NCBI GenBank assembly: GCA_963669155.1 | Contig: OZ022588.1 | Location: forward strand, 14,267,835-14,331,834 | Origin: Arbacia lixula | Taxonomy: Eukaryota; Echinodermata; Echinoidea; Arbacioida; Arbaciidae | Reading direction: 5' to 3' | DNA length: 64,000 bases | In this document: one piece after another, positions 12,601 through 23,399 of the stretch | Numbering within the stretch: position 1 is the first letter of the stretch | Layout: each line of letters begins with the position of its first letter | Translations under genes and position numbers: made by a program | Notes under the pieces: generated by a model | What the model was told of the DNA's origin: nothing | The model's database searches: none | Seen by the model: the letters and a program-made list of their open reading frames with translations, nothing else

Positions 12601-14257
12601 TCTTTATTTCGGCATCAATTGTGATCAAACTTGGTACAAATGGTCCTTGGGTAATACCACATGTGTCGCCCTGATTATGATGGGGTCAAAGGTCATCCTG
12701 GGGTCAAAAGGTCAAATGAAATGATGCCATGTGCATCATTTTTCTCAAAGTTTTCATTTAACTTCCTCTCGATTTTTGTTATTTCTGCATCAATTTTGTT
12801 CATACTTGGTACAAATGATCCTTGGGTAATACCATGTGTGTTGATTAGAATGATGAGGACAAAGGTCATCTCGGCCCCATTTTAAATATTTGAAAAAATA
12901 ACTGAGGACTGTTTATTGATTGCGAAATCAGGCGAGACTCATGGTTCGCGAACCAGCTTGTCTGTCCTCCTTCTCCTCCTCATTTTTCTCCATTTTCTTG
13001 TTTTCTTTCTTTTCTCATATTTTTTCTGCTTCTTTATCTTATTTCTTTCTTTCTCCTTCTCTTCTCTTTGTAAGTTAATTTTTGTCTCTCATTTTCTTTC
13101 TGCATTTTGTTCTTCTCTTTCCTTTTGTTGTTGTTCTTTTCCTCTTCCATCTTGCCCTGTTCATTCTCCTTGTGTTTATCTTCCTTCTCTTTTGCTTCTT
13201 CCTCCTTCCCCTCTCTTTATTTCCCCTCTTCTATGCCTTTACATGCATCGTTTTTTGCCCTCTCCATTTTTTCATACTAGACTGTCATTGTCTGCTGTGG
13301 TGTTTGACAGTGGTCCATCTCATTTAAAGGGCCCCTGTCATCAAAATGTATGACGACTTCTGTTGATGCAACATAATATGTACGTAACAAAATCACTAAC
13401 TGTTCAATGGATATATGTGTACTATATTTTAAAATAATTTTTCTCTATTTTTTTCTCAGCACTGATAAGCCCCGCCTCCAAAATATCCTCCAACTCAAGA
13501 TTCCCCCTGTGTCATCATCAAAGGTAGAAATTAGCAGGATAATAAGCAAAATTTATGCACAAACTAAACATTACAATGACTACCTCCACGTGCCCACAAG
13601 ATCACCTCATGTCTTCACACAATACCATCTAACAGCCTTTCATGTGGGAATAATCGTTTCCTTATGTCAGAGATGTGCTAGCTATGTGATGCTATTAAAA
13701 ACACTTGCAGGTAGTCATTGCAATGTTGAGTTTGTGCATAAATTCTGCTTGTTATCCTGTTAATTTCTACCTTTGATGATGACACAGGGGGAATCTCGAG
13801 TTGGAGGATATTTTGGAGGCGGGGCTTATCAGTGCTGAGACATGATATAGAAAAATTATTTTTAAATATACATGTATAACACATATTTCCATTGAACAGT
13901 TAGTGATTTTGTTATGTACATATTATGTTGCATCAACATAACTCAACATATATTTTGATGACAGGGGACCTTTAACTCATTTATGTCTTTACTCAGATAC
14001 CATTCGCTTGACTTTATTGATCTTGTGTTGATAGGTAGCATTTGTACAAGTGTCTGACCCAATGTATTGCTTTGTGTCTTGTTTCCCCGCAGATCTACTG
14101 TTGTGTTGGGTTTCTGTCAGTGACCAATAACCTGCACCTGGTCAATGCAGACCTTCTGGGCTGGTGGCTGTGTGAGAGACAGCTCCCCTCAGGGGGGTTA
14201 AATGGTAAGTGATGCCCCCCCCCCCCCCTCCTCTTTCCCACATACACACACATACAA

Positions 14258-14295
<38 letters not shown>

Positions 14296-17200
14296 TTTTT
14301 TTTTCTTTCTTTTTTCACTAATCTTTATTCAGTTCCATTAAAAATTATACATGATATAGCATAATCCTCTGATTATTTCTGCGCAAATTAACAAACGTAA
14401 AGGATTTCATCACAATAAACAAAACACATTTTTTTGCTATAAAAGTAATATAGACTAAATTACAGCTTTAAATCAAAATATATCATTTGAAAGTGATTGA
14501 TGAAGACCAATGAAAAGTATACGATTGCAAAAGAATGGAGACTGTACAAGCCCTGTACCCTGTACCCTCCCCTGCACCCAACACCCACCCTCCCTGTATG
14601 CACACAATCATACAAAAACATACACACACACATACACACACACACATACACACGCACACACACACTCATAGACTCAACATCCAACATATACATATCCATA
14701 CATTAACATTTCTTCACTTGGTTAACCGCTTATGCCCACATGATCATGAGCCACCAAATCAATGAAATTTTATGGAAAATAGCCTGTGCCAACAGGAGTG
14801 CATAGGAGAATGAAAAGAAGAAGAAATGATAAAGAAAAAAAGGGGGATGGGAGAGGGTAAATACAGAGCAAAGAAGGAAGACAACAAGATGCAAATCAAG
14901 AGAAGACATTGCATTTTCAGCTTAAATGTACACCAGCTGTTCCCTGAGTGGATTCCGGCCAACATGTTTTTAGATTGCCAGGGGTGATGATTATGAAAAA
15001 TTCCACTATATTACTATGATAATAAAACGAGACCTTTCAAACTGGACCATTTCTCAAACTATGAAGTATATAAATTCATTTTTGTAAATGTAAATTCAAC
15101 TTCCCAGCCTTAGTCGTCAAAATCTTTTCCTCGTCTATTAGTTCAGCAATGATCTTTTATATCTGAACAGGTGATGCTATTATAAGCTCTTACAGGTAGT
15201 CATTCCACTATATTCCATGTTTGTAACAAGGTACTTCCTCATCACACTCCTTCAAACGAACCATTATGAATTGATCAACAAATGAACTTGTCATGATCAT
15301 AATGCGGGTATGTATTATTTCATAACAATCTCACCAAACAAGCCTTATATCATTATCCTCCTTTGTAAGATAAACTTAAAGCAAAATGTGACTAGGTGAA
15401 TAGTAACAGGAACATGCTGTAGCATGCATGTGTATTCTTACGATTACTATCTGACCCTTCCGCGATAAAAGTTGTTCAGATTAATTGTTCAAACTGTTGG
15501 AAATGTCTGCGTGTCGTTCGCTTAATATGTTGCAATTGTAACGACCATTACTGCCTTATACATCATATCTGACCAACTGGAAGGAAAATCTAACATGATA
15601 ATTTCCTCCCCCCCCCCCCCTACTAGGGTCTAATTTGCTTTTCATCCACAAGCATAAGCACATACATGAATTTAGGAGTTGAGGTTATGGCTTATGACTG
15701 GGTTGAATACGTTTACTTTAATAATCTTTTATATTTTGCTTGTATACAAAATGGAGCTGAGACCAAATGGTAATATATATGCAAATAAGAGGTCGCAACA
15801 AGGCAACCAGGGAGGCATTTCATGAAAGTTGTCAGCACTGACAAGTTATCTTTCCCCGACAGTTACCATAGTAGCAATCGGAGGCTAGTGCCTCTCGGCC
15901 AATGAAAACCGAGGATTTCACTGAAATTGTCAGCACTGACTATTTAGTCAGTGCTGACAACTTTCATGAAATACCCCAGAGGATTTACTGCAAAAATAGC
16001 TATTAATTTGCTGGTATGTGAGCTATCCAACCCTGGTACTTTGACCATGTGACATGATAATCATGTGATCGAAGGAATGCCCCTCCCTTTTAAATACCCC
16101 ACGTACGGCTGCCAATACAAGGCTTTATACAAAGGCGTTAAAGGAAATTATGCTGGTAACGTACTATTGTACCCAAATGAAGAGATCCCAGGTTGTACTA
16201 CGTTATATCAGATGGGTAGTACATGTATATCGACCATTAATATTGTGGTGGTGGTGGTGATGATGGCGACGTCGATGACGACACTGATGGGCGAGAGTTT
16301 TACATTGCTACCACTGTAGGCGTGACTGCATACACCATTGCATCATATCCACCTAGCTGTTACAATATTACATATTGCTTACTCCACGTATCTCAGTCAC
16401 TGTCACAGTCATGTCAATCTAAACCTCTCTGATGTTAATGGTGACAACGATAGACCGTTTAGTATGTAAATTTTATTCACATACCGGTTGTTCAAACAAT
16501 ACGGTCTCATCTAATCTCATCAGGCATTGTTCAACCATTGTTTGATGAAGCCCTCCTCAATCTGTTTCCATTCACTGCTATTTGCTGTCATTCTGTTCCC
16601 TGTTGCTGTGTTTGTGTGTGTTGATATTTCGTCTCTCCGTCTTCTCTTTTGTCGACCCCTTCTTCGATTTCCTGTTCTCAAACAATATGTTACATAATAG
16701 TAATCTTAAAGCTTGTCCTAGGGATTGTACGATTAGCAACAACTAATAGATTCAGAGTGCGTTCCATTCATTGAAACTGAATCATGAAATTCAGGTGAAT
16801 GTAATAACGCGTCACCAGGCAGTTAGTGGGAAAGATGTGAATACATTACAAAAATGGATTATTAACATTACTGTCAGCGAACTTAACAGTCCCCTGACAT
16901 CAAAATGTATGTTGACTTAATTTGATGCAACTTAATATGTATATAACAAAATCACTAACTCTTCTATGTAATTATGTGTCCTTTATTTTAAAATATTTTT
17001 TCTTTATTTTTTCTCTAGACCAGGAAGGTGTTAGAACTGGAGTCGGAACGAAGAGTAATTTATTCATATACCAGTCGCGATCATTGATACCACAATAGAA
17101 TATTTTACGCGTTTGGTTCTTTGATCCAGTGATGACCGCCGCCAAATATGCAAGACAAATATTGGATGCATTTAGAGGAATATACAATCTGCATGCGCAG

Positions 17201-20200
17201 AAGATTTCAGAACCACTTCATGTACTGAAGTACATGTGCAGTAGTAGTACATCTTATAATGATACGAATCTGTGAATTTCAGATTATATTGTTGCGTCGT
17301 TTTTGTGATAAATCAAGAATACTGTAGAAAACATGTCAGAAAAATGCCTCAATATCGCACATTGGGCAATCATATTTCCTTACAAATATCTTGTAAATCG
17401 TTTATTGAGTGTTTCACCTTCCATGGAAACAACGTCGATTTCGTGTCCGGAGATGTCCGAAAACGTTACGGACCAAATTCTTTCTACAATTTTATCAAAA
17501 TTTCCCTTCGCTCACCTCCAAACTAATTCCCAGTGTGTGTAATAAGATCAGCTATGAACTCCCAGCGAAGGCTGAACGGTTGACATATTTCTCAAAACAG
17601 ATTTTCTTTTGTTATTCAGAGGAAGGCACTGCCTCATTAGAAATACAGCGTATTGTTTAAAACACCTGAATGTCTTGAATTTTTATGAGGCGGTGGTCAT
17701 CATGGATCAAAGGAAGTCTATCCGAGCGCAGTCCATCCATGATAGGTCCATGTCTAGACTAATAAGTCCTGCCTCCAGAATATCCTCCAACTCAATATTC
17801 CCCCTGTGACATCATCAAAGGAAGAAATTAGCAGGATAATAGACCGAATTCATGCACAAACTAAACATTGCAATGACTACCTGCAAGTGCTTATAATAGC
17901 ATCACATGTTTATACAATGCAAATTCATTTTCTCTTTGGAATAGCTAGCACATTTCTGACATAAGGAAACAATTATTCCCACATGAAAGGTTGTTAGATG
18001 GTATTGTGATGCTCTTGTAGGCAGGTGGAGGTAGTCATTGCAATGTTCAGTTTGCGCATAAATTTTAAAATATAGGACACATAATTTCATTGAACAGTTA
18101 GTGATTTTGTTATATACATATTAAGTTGCATACATTTTGATGTCAGGGGACCTTAACACATGTACTGATTACACTGACGATGCTCATGATTTTTGATAAT
18201 TTGCCTACCCATGACATTTGATGTAATGTTATCCTGTTGTATTTTAACACTCTGCCATCTCATACTATAGCATTTTTGCATTCTGGTAAAACAGCTTTGT
18301 CAGATATATATCAACTTATTCCTACAAATTCTACTGTGGTGACGCTAGAAAATGAGCATGTTAATGGAAAAAATATGCGGCGATCATATTACACTGCTAT
18401 TGGTGTTAAAGAGCAGAAATAAAATGACTATGGAGGTAGTTGTCATGAATTAGCATGAAGTGGGTTTCACATATAGTTTAGATACCAATGGCATGAAGGT
18501 GATTGTGTAGTTAGCTAATGTGGTTTTCAAGGCCTGAGAATGAAAGGGTAAACTCTCTCATTACCATTGACATAAAGATGTGTAGTAAGCCACCGTGGTT
18601 TTCAAGACCTGGAAATGAAAGGCTTAGCGGGTATGCCAGTCCACACATGGTTTGATCTCGGTATGACAAATCTGAGAAGCAGAGTAAAATAAGTGTGAAT
18701 AGAATCGGATAATTAATAAAATGATTATCCAAGAATTTAGATATGAAAATGGATATCATAGGGAGGCACCCTGGCAAATCAGTCATGATATTGTGATGTC
18801 ACAGACTTGCTTCCCTGCTTTGATTTGTCATGCTTTGAAAAATTAATTCTTATTTGTCCACTAAAATGATGCCCCGACCTCATTTATATGCAAATTTATC
18901 AGAACAAAGGAAATGCACTGCCACACATTAAGTTTGTCCGATGCAATGATAAAACACTATATGAAGATATGGTCCAGAGCTATTCTGAATGGTCTGCTCC
19001 GCCCTTTCCCCCGTACCTTGTCATTTCCGTCTACTCATACCTCGTCTATGCATATTTGGTTGGGGATTGTAAGGGGACAGGGTAAGGGTAATGATTAGGG
19101 AATAGAATAGAGAGGAATGACGAACAACAAGGATACTTAATTATTTTCCAGCAGTTAAGCATAGATAGTTTGTATAGGCGTACACACATCTGTGTCAACT
19201 GTCTAGCAACATATTTCTTACTCTGTTTGAAATTTTAGCATTATACGTTGTTTAATACACAAACAATGCAGTGTGCTTACAATATTTATTCATTTTTTTA
19301 TTGGGCTTGAGCAGAGGATATGGCAGGAAATACGAAAAACTGGAAACGAGATATAGAAATGCCCTTGCGTAAGACTACTCAGCCATGCACAGAATGGGGT
19401 GTGGCAGGTGGGGAACCGTAGGAGTAGCTCGTATCATACCCACTCTCTGAATCTGAGCATATTGGCTATTGGATGTATTGGATGTACTGATTAGCGCTGG
19501 TATCATCAACAAAATCAGGCTATGATGAAATGTAGTGGGTCATGACTTCGGTGAAGCGTTTCAGCTGTGATCTTCGGGCTTATTTCTTTTTATGCTAATG
19601 CGTGATTGTAGTGGAGCGAGAAGGTCTTTCACCTTGGCGTTCTTTTTCATGGGCAAGATGAGATGGTGAATCTGAAACTCTAAGCTGCTCCAATAGTGGC
19701 TAATAAGATTAGTACACAATACAGTTGATGAGTGATGCCATTGTTGTTTGTAGTGGAGCAAGAAGGTCTTTCACCTTGGCGTTTTTGTCAGCCCATTCAT
19801 TTCATGGGCAAGATGAGATGGTGAATCTGAGACTCTAAGCTGCTCCAACAGTGGCTAATAGGATTAGCTCACAATACAGTTGATGAGTGATGTCATTGTT
19901 GTTTGTTGATGTCAGTGGTTGAGGATTTAACAGTGATCAGGTAGCAAAGAGATGATACACTTCCTACAAAACTCGACTGGGCGGCCCTGGCTTAAGTCGT
20001 CACTGAAGTTCCGATGGACTGATAAAATAGTGCTTCTCGGATGTAAGCTTATATGTGAGGCACTTCGAAATGTTAAAGTCCGTCTTTCGATCAAAAGTTT
20101 CGAAAATGACAAAATATCACATTGAATTCAAACAAATACACTGAACAGGTCCCAACAAAATGGGAGGTGGGCAGCTCCAGGTAGAAGTGCAAAATTCACA

Positions 20201-21129
20201 GCGGTGTATACACCATCAACTACTCATCACTGCATGCCGTATGCGTTACATAAATATTGAAGATCTTTCTCAGTTTGACAATATTCCCAGCATTTTCGTC
20301 AAATAGATATCGAGTACTTTCTAGTAATCTTCAGAAAGTTCAGGAAAGGAAAATAATCATCCTGTCCATTAGGTCATCTTAAAAATATGCAGTTTGATGA
20401 GAGCATTGATACACTGCTGCAAAGTCAGATTATTTTTTTGAAAAGCTATTTGTAGTGTCACAGACAAGGAATTGAAAATTGAATGTCCTTTCCATTAGGT
20501 CGTCCTGAGAAGTTGCCAGATGTGTGCTACTCCTGGTGGGTGCTAGCTTCACTCAAGATCATCAATAGATTACACTGGATAGACAGCAAGAAGTTAGTCA
20601 CCTACATTCTAGCCTGCCAGGATGACGAGACGGGAGGATTTGCAGACAGACCTGGAGATATGGTAGGTATTATCCGTTCAAAATTATGTCCCGATTGAAC
20701 TGAATTGTGATACCTGAGAAAGGAAAATATATTGATGCTTGTCTGAAAAGATTTTTGGGGGGTGGTTTTACAAATTGACACATTATTTTGTTGTCTTTCC
20801 CATATGAAGTCTATCAAATAATGTTTTTTCAAAAAACTAAATGTAACAAATATTTAAAAATATATATATATATATATATATAAAAATGTAAAAATATATA
20901 AAAAAAAAATACATTTTCGTCTCTTCAGCCTTTTGTATGTAAATTTTATCTGTTTTTGTCTCTCCACTTTTCTTTCTTATTTCAGGTGGATCCTTTTCAC
21001 ACGCTGTTTGGTATTGCGGGTCTCTCACTTCTCGGTAGCTTCACTGGCAAGATCAAAGCTGTTGATCCAGTCTTCTGCATGCCAGAATATGTCCTGCAGC
21101 GGATTGGTCTGCGCACTCAACTATTATGA
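3624..21129 (+). CDS. RABGGTB: Rab geranylgeranyltransferase (GGTase-II) beta subunit, nine coding exons
   Basis: Coding exons: 3624-3626, 5506-5613, 8094-8291, 9178-9283, 10533-10585, 12360-12473, 14093-14204, 20499-20662, 20986-21129. Joined they encode 333 aa, close to the roughly 331 aa of vertebrate RABGGTB, with GT..AG at every junction and the frame kept. With its alpha subunit and Rab escort protein, this cytosolic enzyme attaches geranylgeranyl groups to C-terminal Rab cysteines. The protein is a run of prenyltransferase beta repeats ([77 protein letters not shown]). The expected zinc ligands are present as Asp239, Cys241 and His291. Exon 1 carries only the ATG; the next codons (GTPIKD) match the family N-terminus, which fixes the start. 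No canonical AATAAA occurs soon after the stop; ATTAAA at about 21947 is a candidate. Introns are repeat-filled (1.0-6.3 kb for most). Confidence 0.97.
4103..4152. repeat. short telomere-like (CCCTAA)n tract inside RABGGTB intron 1
   Basis: Degenerate CCCTAA/CCTAAC hexamers, ending in AACCCTAACCCTAGAC. It is short, imperfect and internal, so it is an interstitial tract, not a chromosome end. Confidence 0.6.
4507..5091. mobile_element. TTAA-flanked palindromic MITE, copy 1
   Basis: Begins AGGTCCACTGACATCAAAAT, ends TTTTGATGTCAGGGGACCT, and is bounded by TTAA at 4503-4506 and 5092-5095. Inner landmarks are also inverted: CTCAAGATTCCCACGGTGAC faces GTCACCGTGGGAATCTTGAG. Related copies are at 13328-13971, 16887-18152 and 32983-33618, all with TTAA at both ends. 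TTAA duplication is the hallmark of the piggyBac superfamily, so a non-autonomous piggyBac-like MITE is inferred. No transposase ORF is present. Confidence 0.85.
6221..7052. repeat. direct duplication of about 280 bp in RABGGTB intron 2
   Basis: About 6221-6500 and 6780-7052 share long near-identical blocks, for example GATCTCTGGAACTACTACTG, GTATAAAAT.TTAATTCC and GTCAACAGGTCTACTTCCTG, with an offset near 558 bp. ORFs in the two copies are mutual shadows and do not resemble a known protein. Confidence 0.85.
8717..8809. repeat. small TAACCCTT-ended element (possible MITE), copy 1
   Basis: Bounded by TAACCCTT...GTGCC on the left and GGCACATTAAGGGTTA on the right, an imperfect inverted repeat. 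A related segment is at 35297-35385. Assignment is tentative. Confidence 0.4.
9477..9981. repeat. 505-bp palindromic element in RABGGTB intron 4
   Basis: Left arm landmarks (ATTGTGTGACAACATTCAA, CCAGTGTGACACAATTGA, AGTACCAGTAATTATGCTGG in inverse form, CAAAGATACCGGTAATGAG) reappear inverted on the right, ending GTTGTCACACAAT. Copies of the central motif TTTCTTTGATCT face each other around 9680 and 9760. It carries several ACCGGTAAT modules. No transposase ORF. Confidence 0.8.
11345..12250. repeat. dispersed 0.9-kb repeat, uninterrupted copy (RABGGTB intron 5)
   Basis: Landmarks TGTGACAAAGCTACCACTGG, TTTATTCAGAGTATATGGAT, ACTTCATGGTGATGCT, GTAGAGTCAGCACATCCTG and ACATTCAGAATGGGGCTTTT recur in the same order at 27325-28910, where a 729-bp insertion splits the repeat. 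Within this copy a block of about 95 bp ending in TAGTCTCACCTGATRTA..GTGG is itself tandemly duplicated (about 11945-12110). No coding capacity is recognisable, so class is undetermined. Confidence 0.75.
12493..12937. mobile_element. TGTCTCGCC-ended repeat with two tandem units (RABGGTB intron 6)
   Basis: Left end TTTTTGTCTCGCCTGAAC and right end AATCAGGCGAGAC are inverted. Inside are two diverged tandem units sharing AACTTGGTACAAATGGTCCT-like sequence, CTTGGGTAATACCA and GGTCAAAGGTCAT. The element at 39846-41090 has the same kind of termini and also carries tandem units, so the two probably belong to one class of element with tandem-repeat cores. Confidence 0.55.
12960..13270 (+). repeat. 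polypyrimidine tract (T/C-rich)
   Basis: Roughly 300 bp almost entirely of T and C on the + strand, which opens long low-complexity reading frames rich in Phe, Leu, Ser. It is not coding: composition alone explains the ORFs and it lies within RABGGTB intron 6. Confidence 0.8.
13328..13971. mobile_element. TTAA-flanked palindromic MITE, copy 2
   Basis: AGGGCCCCTGTCATCAAAAT ... TTTTGATGACAGGGGACCT, bounded by TTAA at 13324-13327 and 13972-13975. Landmark GATAAGCCCCGCCTCCAAAA on the left faces GGAGGCGGGGCTTATC on the right. Lies 120 bp upstream of the acceptor of RABGGTB exon 7. Confidence 0.85.
14213..14295. repeat. poly-C run and (CA)n microsatellite immediately after RABGGTB exon 7
   Basis: A C-run at about 14213-14228 begins just 8 bases into the intron and is followed by CA-rich sequence with a pure (CA)n stretch. 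A second CA-rich tract lies at about 14597-14676. Confidence 0.85.
15815..15975. mobile_element. 160-bp MITE with about 30-bp terminal inverted repeats
   Basis: Begins CATTTCATGAAAGTTGTCAG and ends CTGACAACTTTCATGAAATA, with CACTGAC facing GTCAGTG directly inside. A second internal TTGTCAGCACTGAC copy sits near the right arm. Flanks GGAGG / CCCCAG leave the target duplication unclear. Confidence 0.75.
16887..18152. mobile_element. TTAA-flanked palindromic MITE, copy 3, split by an inserted element
   Basis: Starts CAGTCCCCTGACATCAAAAT, ends TTTTGATGTCAGGGGACC, bounded by TTAA at 16883-16886 and 18153-18156. Its body is interrupted at 17021-17752 by an unrelated 732-bp element; family sequence resumes with AATAAGTCCTGCCTCC. 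Removing the insert restores about 530 bp, slightly shorter than copies 2 and 4. Confidence 0.8.
17021..17752. mobile_element. about 730-bp unclassified element, copy 1, with TCTAGAC duplication
   Basis: Begins CAGGAAGGTGTTAGAACTGG, ends CATGATAGGTCCATG, and is flanked by TCTAGAC at 17014-17020 and 17753-17759. The same element occurs at 27994-28722, and an internally deleted copy at 26171-26648. Overlapping short ORFs occur in it but are not conserved as a known domain. Its ends are not clearly inverted. TG...CA ends just inside (TGTTAGAAC...GGTCCA) leave a solo-LTR possibility open. Confidence 0.65.
18522..18620. repeat. short dispersed repeat (AAGGCCTGAGAATGAAAGGG type), tandem pair
   Basis: Two units of about 75 bp share TGGTTTTCAAG.CCTG.RAATGAAAGG and CATTGACATAAAGATG-like sequence. 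Inverted relatives are at 43935-44095, and a partial relative is near 1537-1600. Function unknown. Confidence 0.5.
19606..19912. repeat. tandem duplication of about 150 bp in RABGGTB intron 7
   Basis: TTGTAGTGGAGCGAGAAGGT (about 19605) and TTGTAGTGGAGCAAGAAGGT (about 19750) each begin a unit that continues through CTTTCACCTTGGCGTT, GGGCAAGATGAGATGGTGAA and AGTTGATGAGTGATG. The second unit has a small extra segment. Confidence 0.85.
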
Positions 21130-21228
21130 AATTTGCCCACCAAAGTGTCACTTGTAGATCATTCATTCCCATATAACTGTACGTAAATTATCATCTGTTT
21201 CACATTAATTTATTAGTAAACTGCAAGT

Positions 21229-21648
21229 AGAACATGAACCTTTACATTCTGACATGACTTTTTGCTCTCCTCTTCCAAACTTGAACTCGTCATATTTGCC
21301 CCAAGTAGTACAGTTTTCACAGGTACCCCAAGAAAGTTTGAAACATCTTAACCATTCAACATTGAACCATTTATTAAGCCTCTCAAGATGGTATCTTTAT
21401 CAGAAACAAGAAAATAATGGAAAGGAATCTTATGCTGCCCGGTAGAACATGAAATTTTGCATTCTGACATGACTTTTTGCTCTCCTCTTCCAAACTGGAA
21501 CTCGTCATATTTGCCCCAAGTTGTTCAGTTTTCACAGGTACCCCAAGAAAGTTTGAAACATCTTAACCATTCAATATTGAACCATTTATCAAGATGGTCT
21601 CTTTATCAGAAAGAAGAAAATAATGGAAAGGAATCTTATGCTGCCTGG
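21229..21648 (+). repeat. tandem duplication of about 212 bp just after the RABGGTB stop codon
   Basis: Two units starting TAGAACATGAA and ending GGAATCTTATGCTGCC are nearly identical; the second has a short deletion after ACCATTTAT. They begin 100 bp beyond the RABGGTB stop and so probably lie in its 3' UTR. The ORFs they contain are parallel by-products. Confidence 0.85.
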
Positions 21649-22169
21649 TAAATTATTAGTGGTACATGTATTTTGAAAAATATATTTAGGGCTCTTTCGA
21701 ATTCATACAGGTGAACATCATGATGGATGCTTAACTGTTTTCAGCTTTTGTTTTGCAGCAATATGTACATTATTATTGATACTATTTATATACTTTATGG
21801 CTATGAAGTTACTGAACACTTAAATTATGTTTTTGATGTACATTATTGTTCTATTGAATTTTACACTCATACATATGTGAAATCACTTACCATTATTCAA
21901 CATACCAGCAGAAAGCTGTATTGTGTGTAATATTACACAGGAATTATTAAATTCATGACGAGTGTGTCAGGGATATGTTCCAGAGATGCTTTATGGACTA
22001 CTGGTGTGCATTTGAACTCACACAAATTATACTCAGGGAGCAAGACAGGTTTACATGTCATGGGCTGTTGTAAAAGGTTTTTTGGTATCAATGTGTTTGG
22101 AAGACCAGTCTGCACATTTTCTATGTGGACTACCTTTGCAATATGCTGCTGGAAAGAAATGGCAGCCAT

Positions 22170-22960
22170 TTTCCAAAATGGCCACCGTGGAAATGTAGTG
22201 TTTCCCACTATTTAGGATAACATTTCAATGGAAAATTTCCACATTTGATAGGTTATAGTGGATGTCAAGACCAGTGCAACATGACACTCTAGTATTATTT
22301 TAAGGTGATAAAGCATATTTCAGGACTCAGTGATAGGCATTAAAACATACATTAAAAATACAACCTATTTAAGGTGGATTCCTCACTTGGATATTTTCAC
22401 CTGCGTCAGGCTTGCGTACCCATAAATTTATGTTATGAACACTCGTCTCTTTACCATTCATTATCATGATGGCAAAGACAAGAAACAAATTGTAATATGG
22501 GAGAAACTGTGGACACAAGGAACATACATACTCAATATTCGGTTTTGCGTGTTAAACATATGGCAGAGGAACAGAAATGTATAAAAAACGGCTTTGGCTA
22601 ACATCAAGGTATGGACTTTAACTTCATATCAAGATAACCACTGTAATAGATTTCTGCACATCGTATAGGACAGGTGCTTGGACAGTTTTCTGACCAGTTT
22701 CATCTTGTTGATCAATAGATTATCGGAAATATGAGGGAATGTATATTACCCTGAAATTAAAATCTTTTGAAAATATGGTAAAAATTCACATTCTTTGCCC
22801 GAATTGTAATGGAAATCTCCACAAAGTCTAGCAAATGTGGTACCATCTTGTAGGAAATTGTATCTATTTTAATAGGATACCTCATATCATGTGGGGAAAA
22901 TGTTCCATTCAAATGTAATCCTAAATAGTGGTCAATACTACATTTCCACTGCAGCCATTT
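22170..22960. repeat. inverted repeat pair downstream of RABGGTB
   Basis: About 22170-22262 (GTGGAAATGTAGTGTTTCCC, CACTATTTAGGATAACATTT) is matched in reverse complement by about 22860-22955 (AATGTAATCCTAAATAGTGG, CTACATTTCCACTGCAGCC). The 600 bp between could be the interior of one element. No ORF of note. Confidence 0.6.
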
Positions 22961-23269
22961 TGATTCAATTCTGATGGAGGTCAAAGGTTAATGAACTTTG
23001 AGAAAAAATGGCACAATCTAAATCCAATGATGCAATTCAAACCAAACATGAAACAAAAATGGATCACTTCTTGATATAGACAGATGGCATATTTGATACA
23101 ATTCCTGAAAGATCAGAGGTCAAAGGTCAATGAACTTTGCCCAAATAGGTTAAAAATTCCCCCCAAATAGATATTTTTCACAATTATTTCAAATCCAATA
23201 ATGCCACTCTAACCGAACATGGAACAGAGTTGAATATAACTACATGGAGATGGAGGTAGACTGATGCTT

Positions 23270-23270
<1 letters not shown>

Positions 23271-23308
<38 letters not shown>

Positions 23309-23399
23309 TTAAAACTCTTGAATGGTCAAACATCATTGAACTTTATCAAAATAGGCTAAGAATGGTCAAACATCATTGAACTTTATCAAAATAGGCTAA
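23271..23399. repeat. 37-nt poly-T followed by two identical 40-bp units
   Basis: An uninterrupted T run (23271-23307) is followed by two exact copies of a 40-bp unit starting GAATGGTCAAACATCATTGA (23320-23359 and 23360-23399). A poly-T before the repeat could be the tail of a minus-strand retroposed sequence. Confidence 0.8.

Noticed and set aside
12916-13353. 145-codon hydrophobic ORF resembling a membrane protein
   Set aside because: It is a translated polypyrimidine tract inside RABGGTB intron 6. The frame opens from composition, not from coding constraint.
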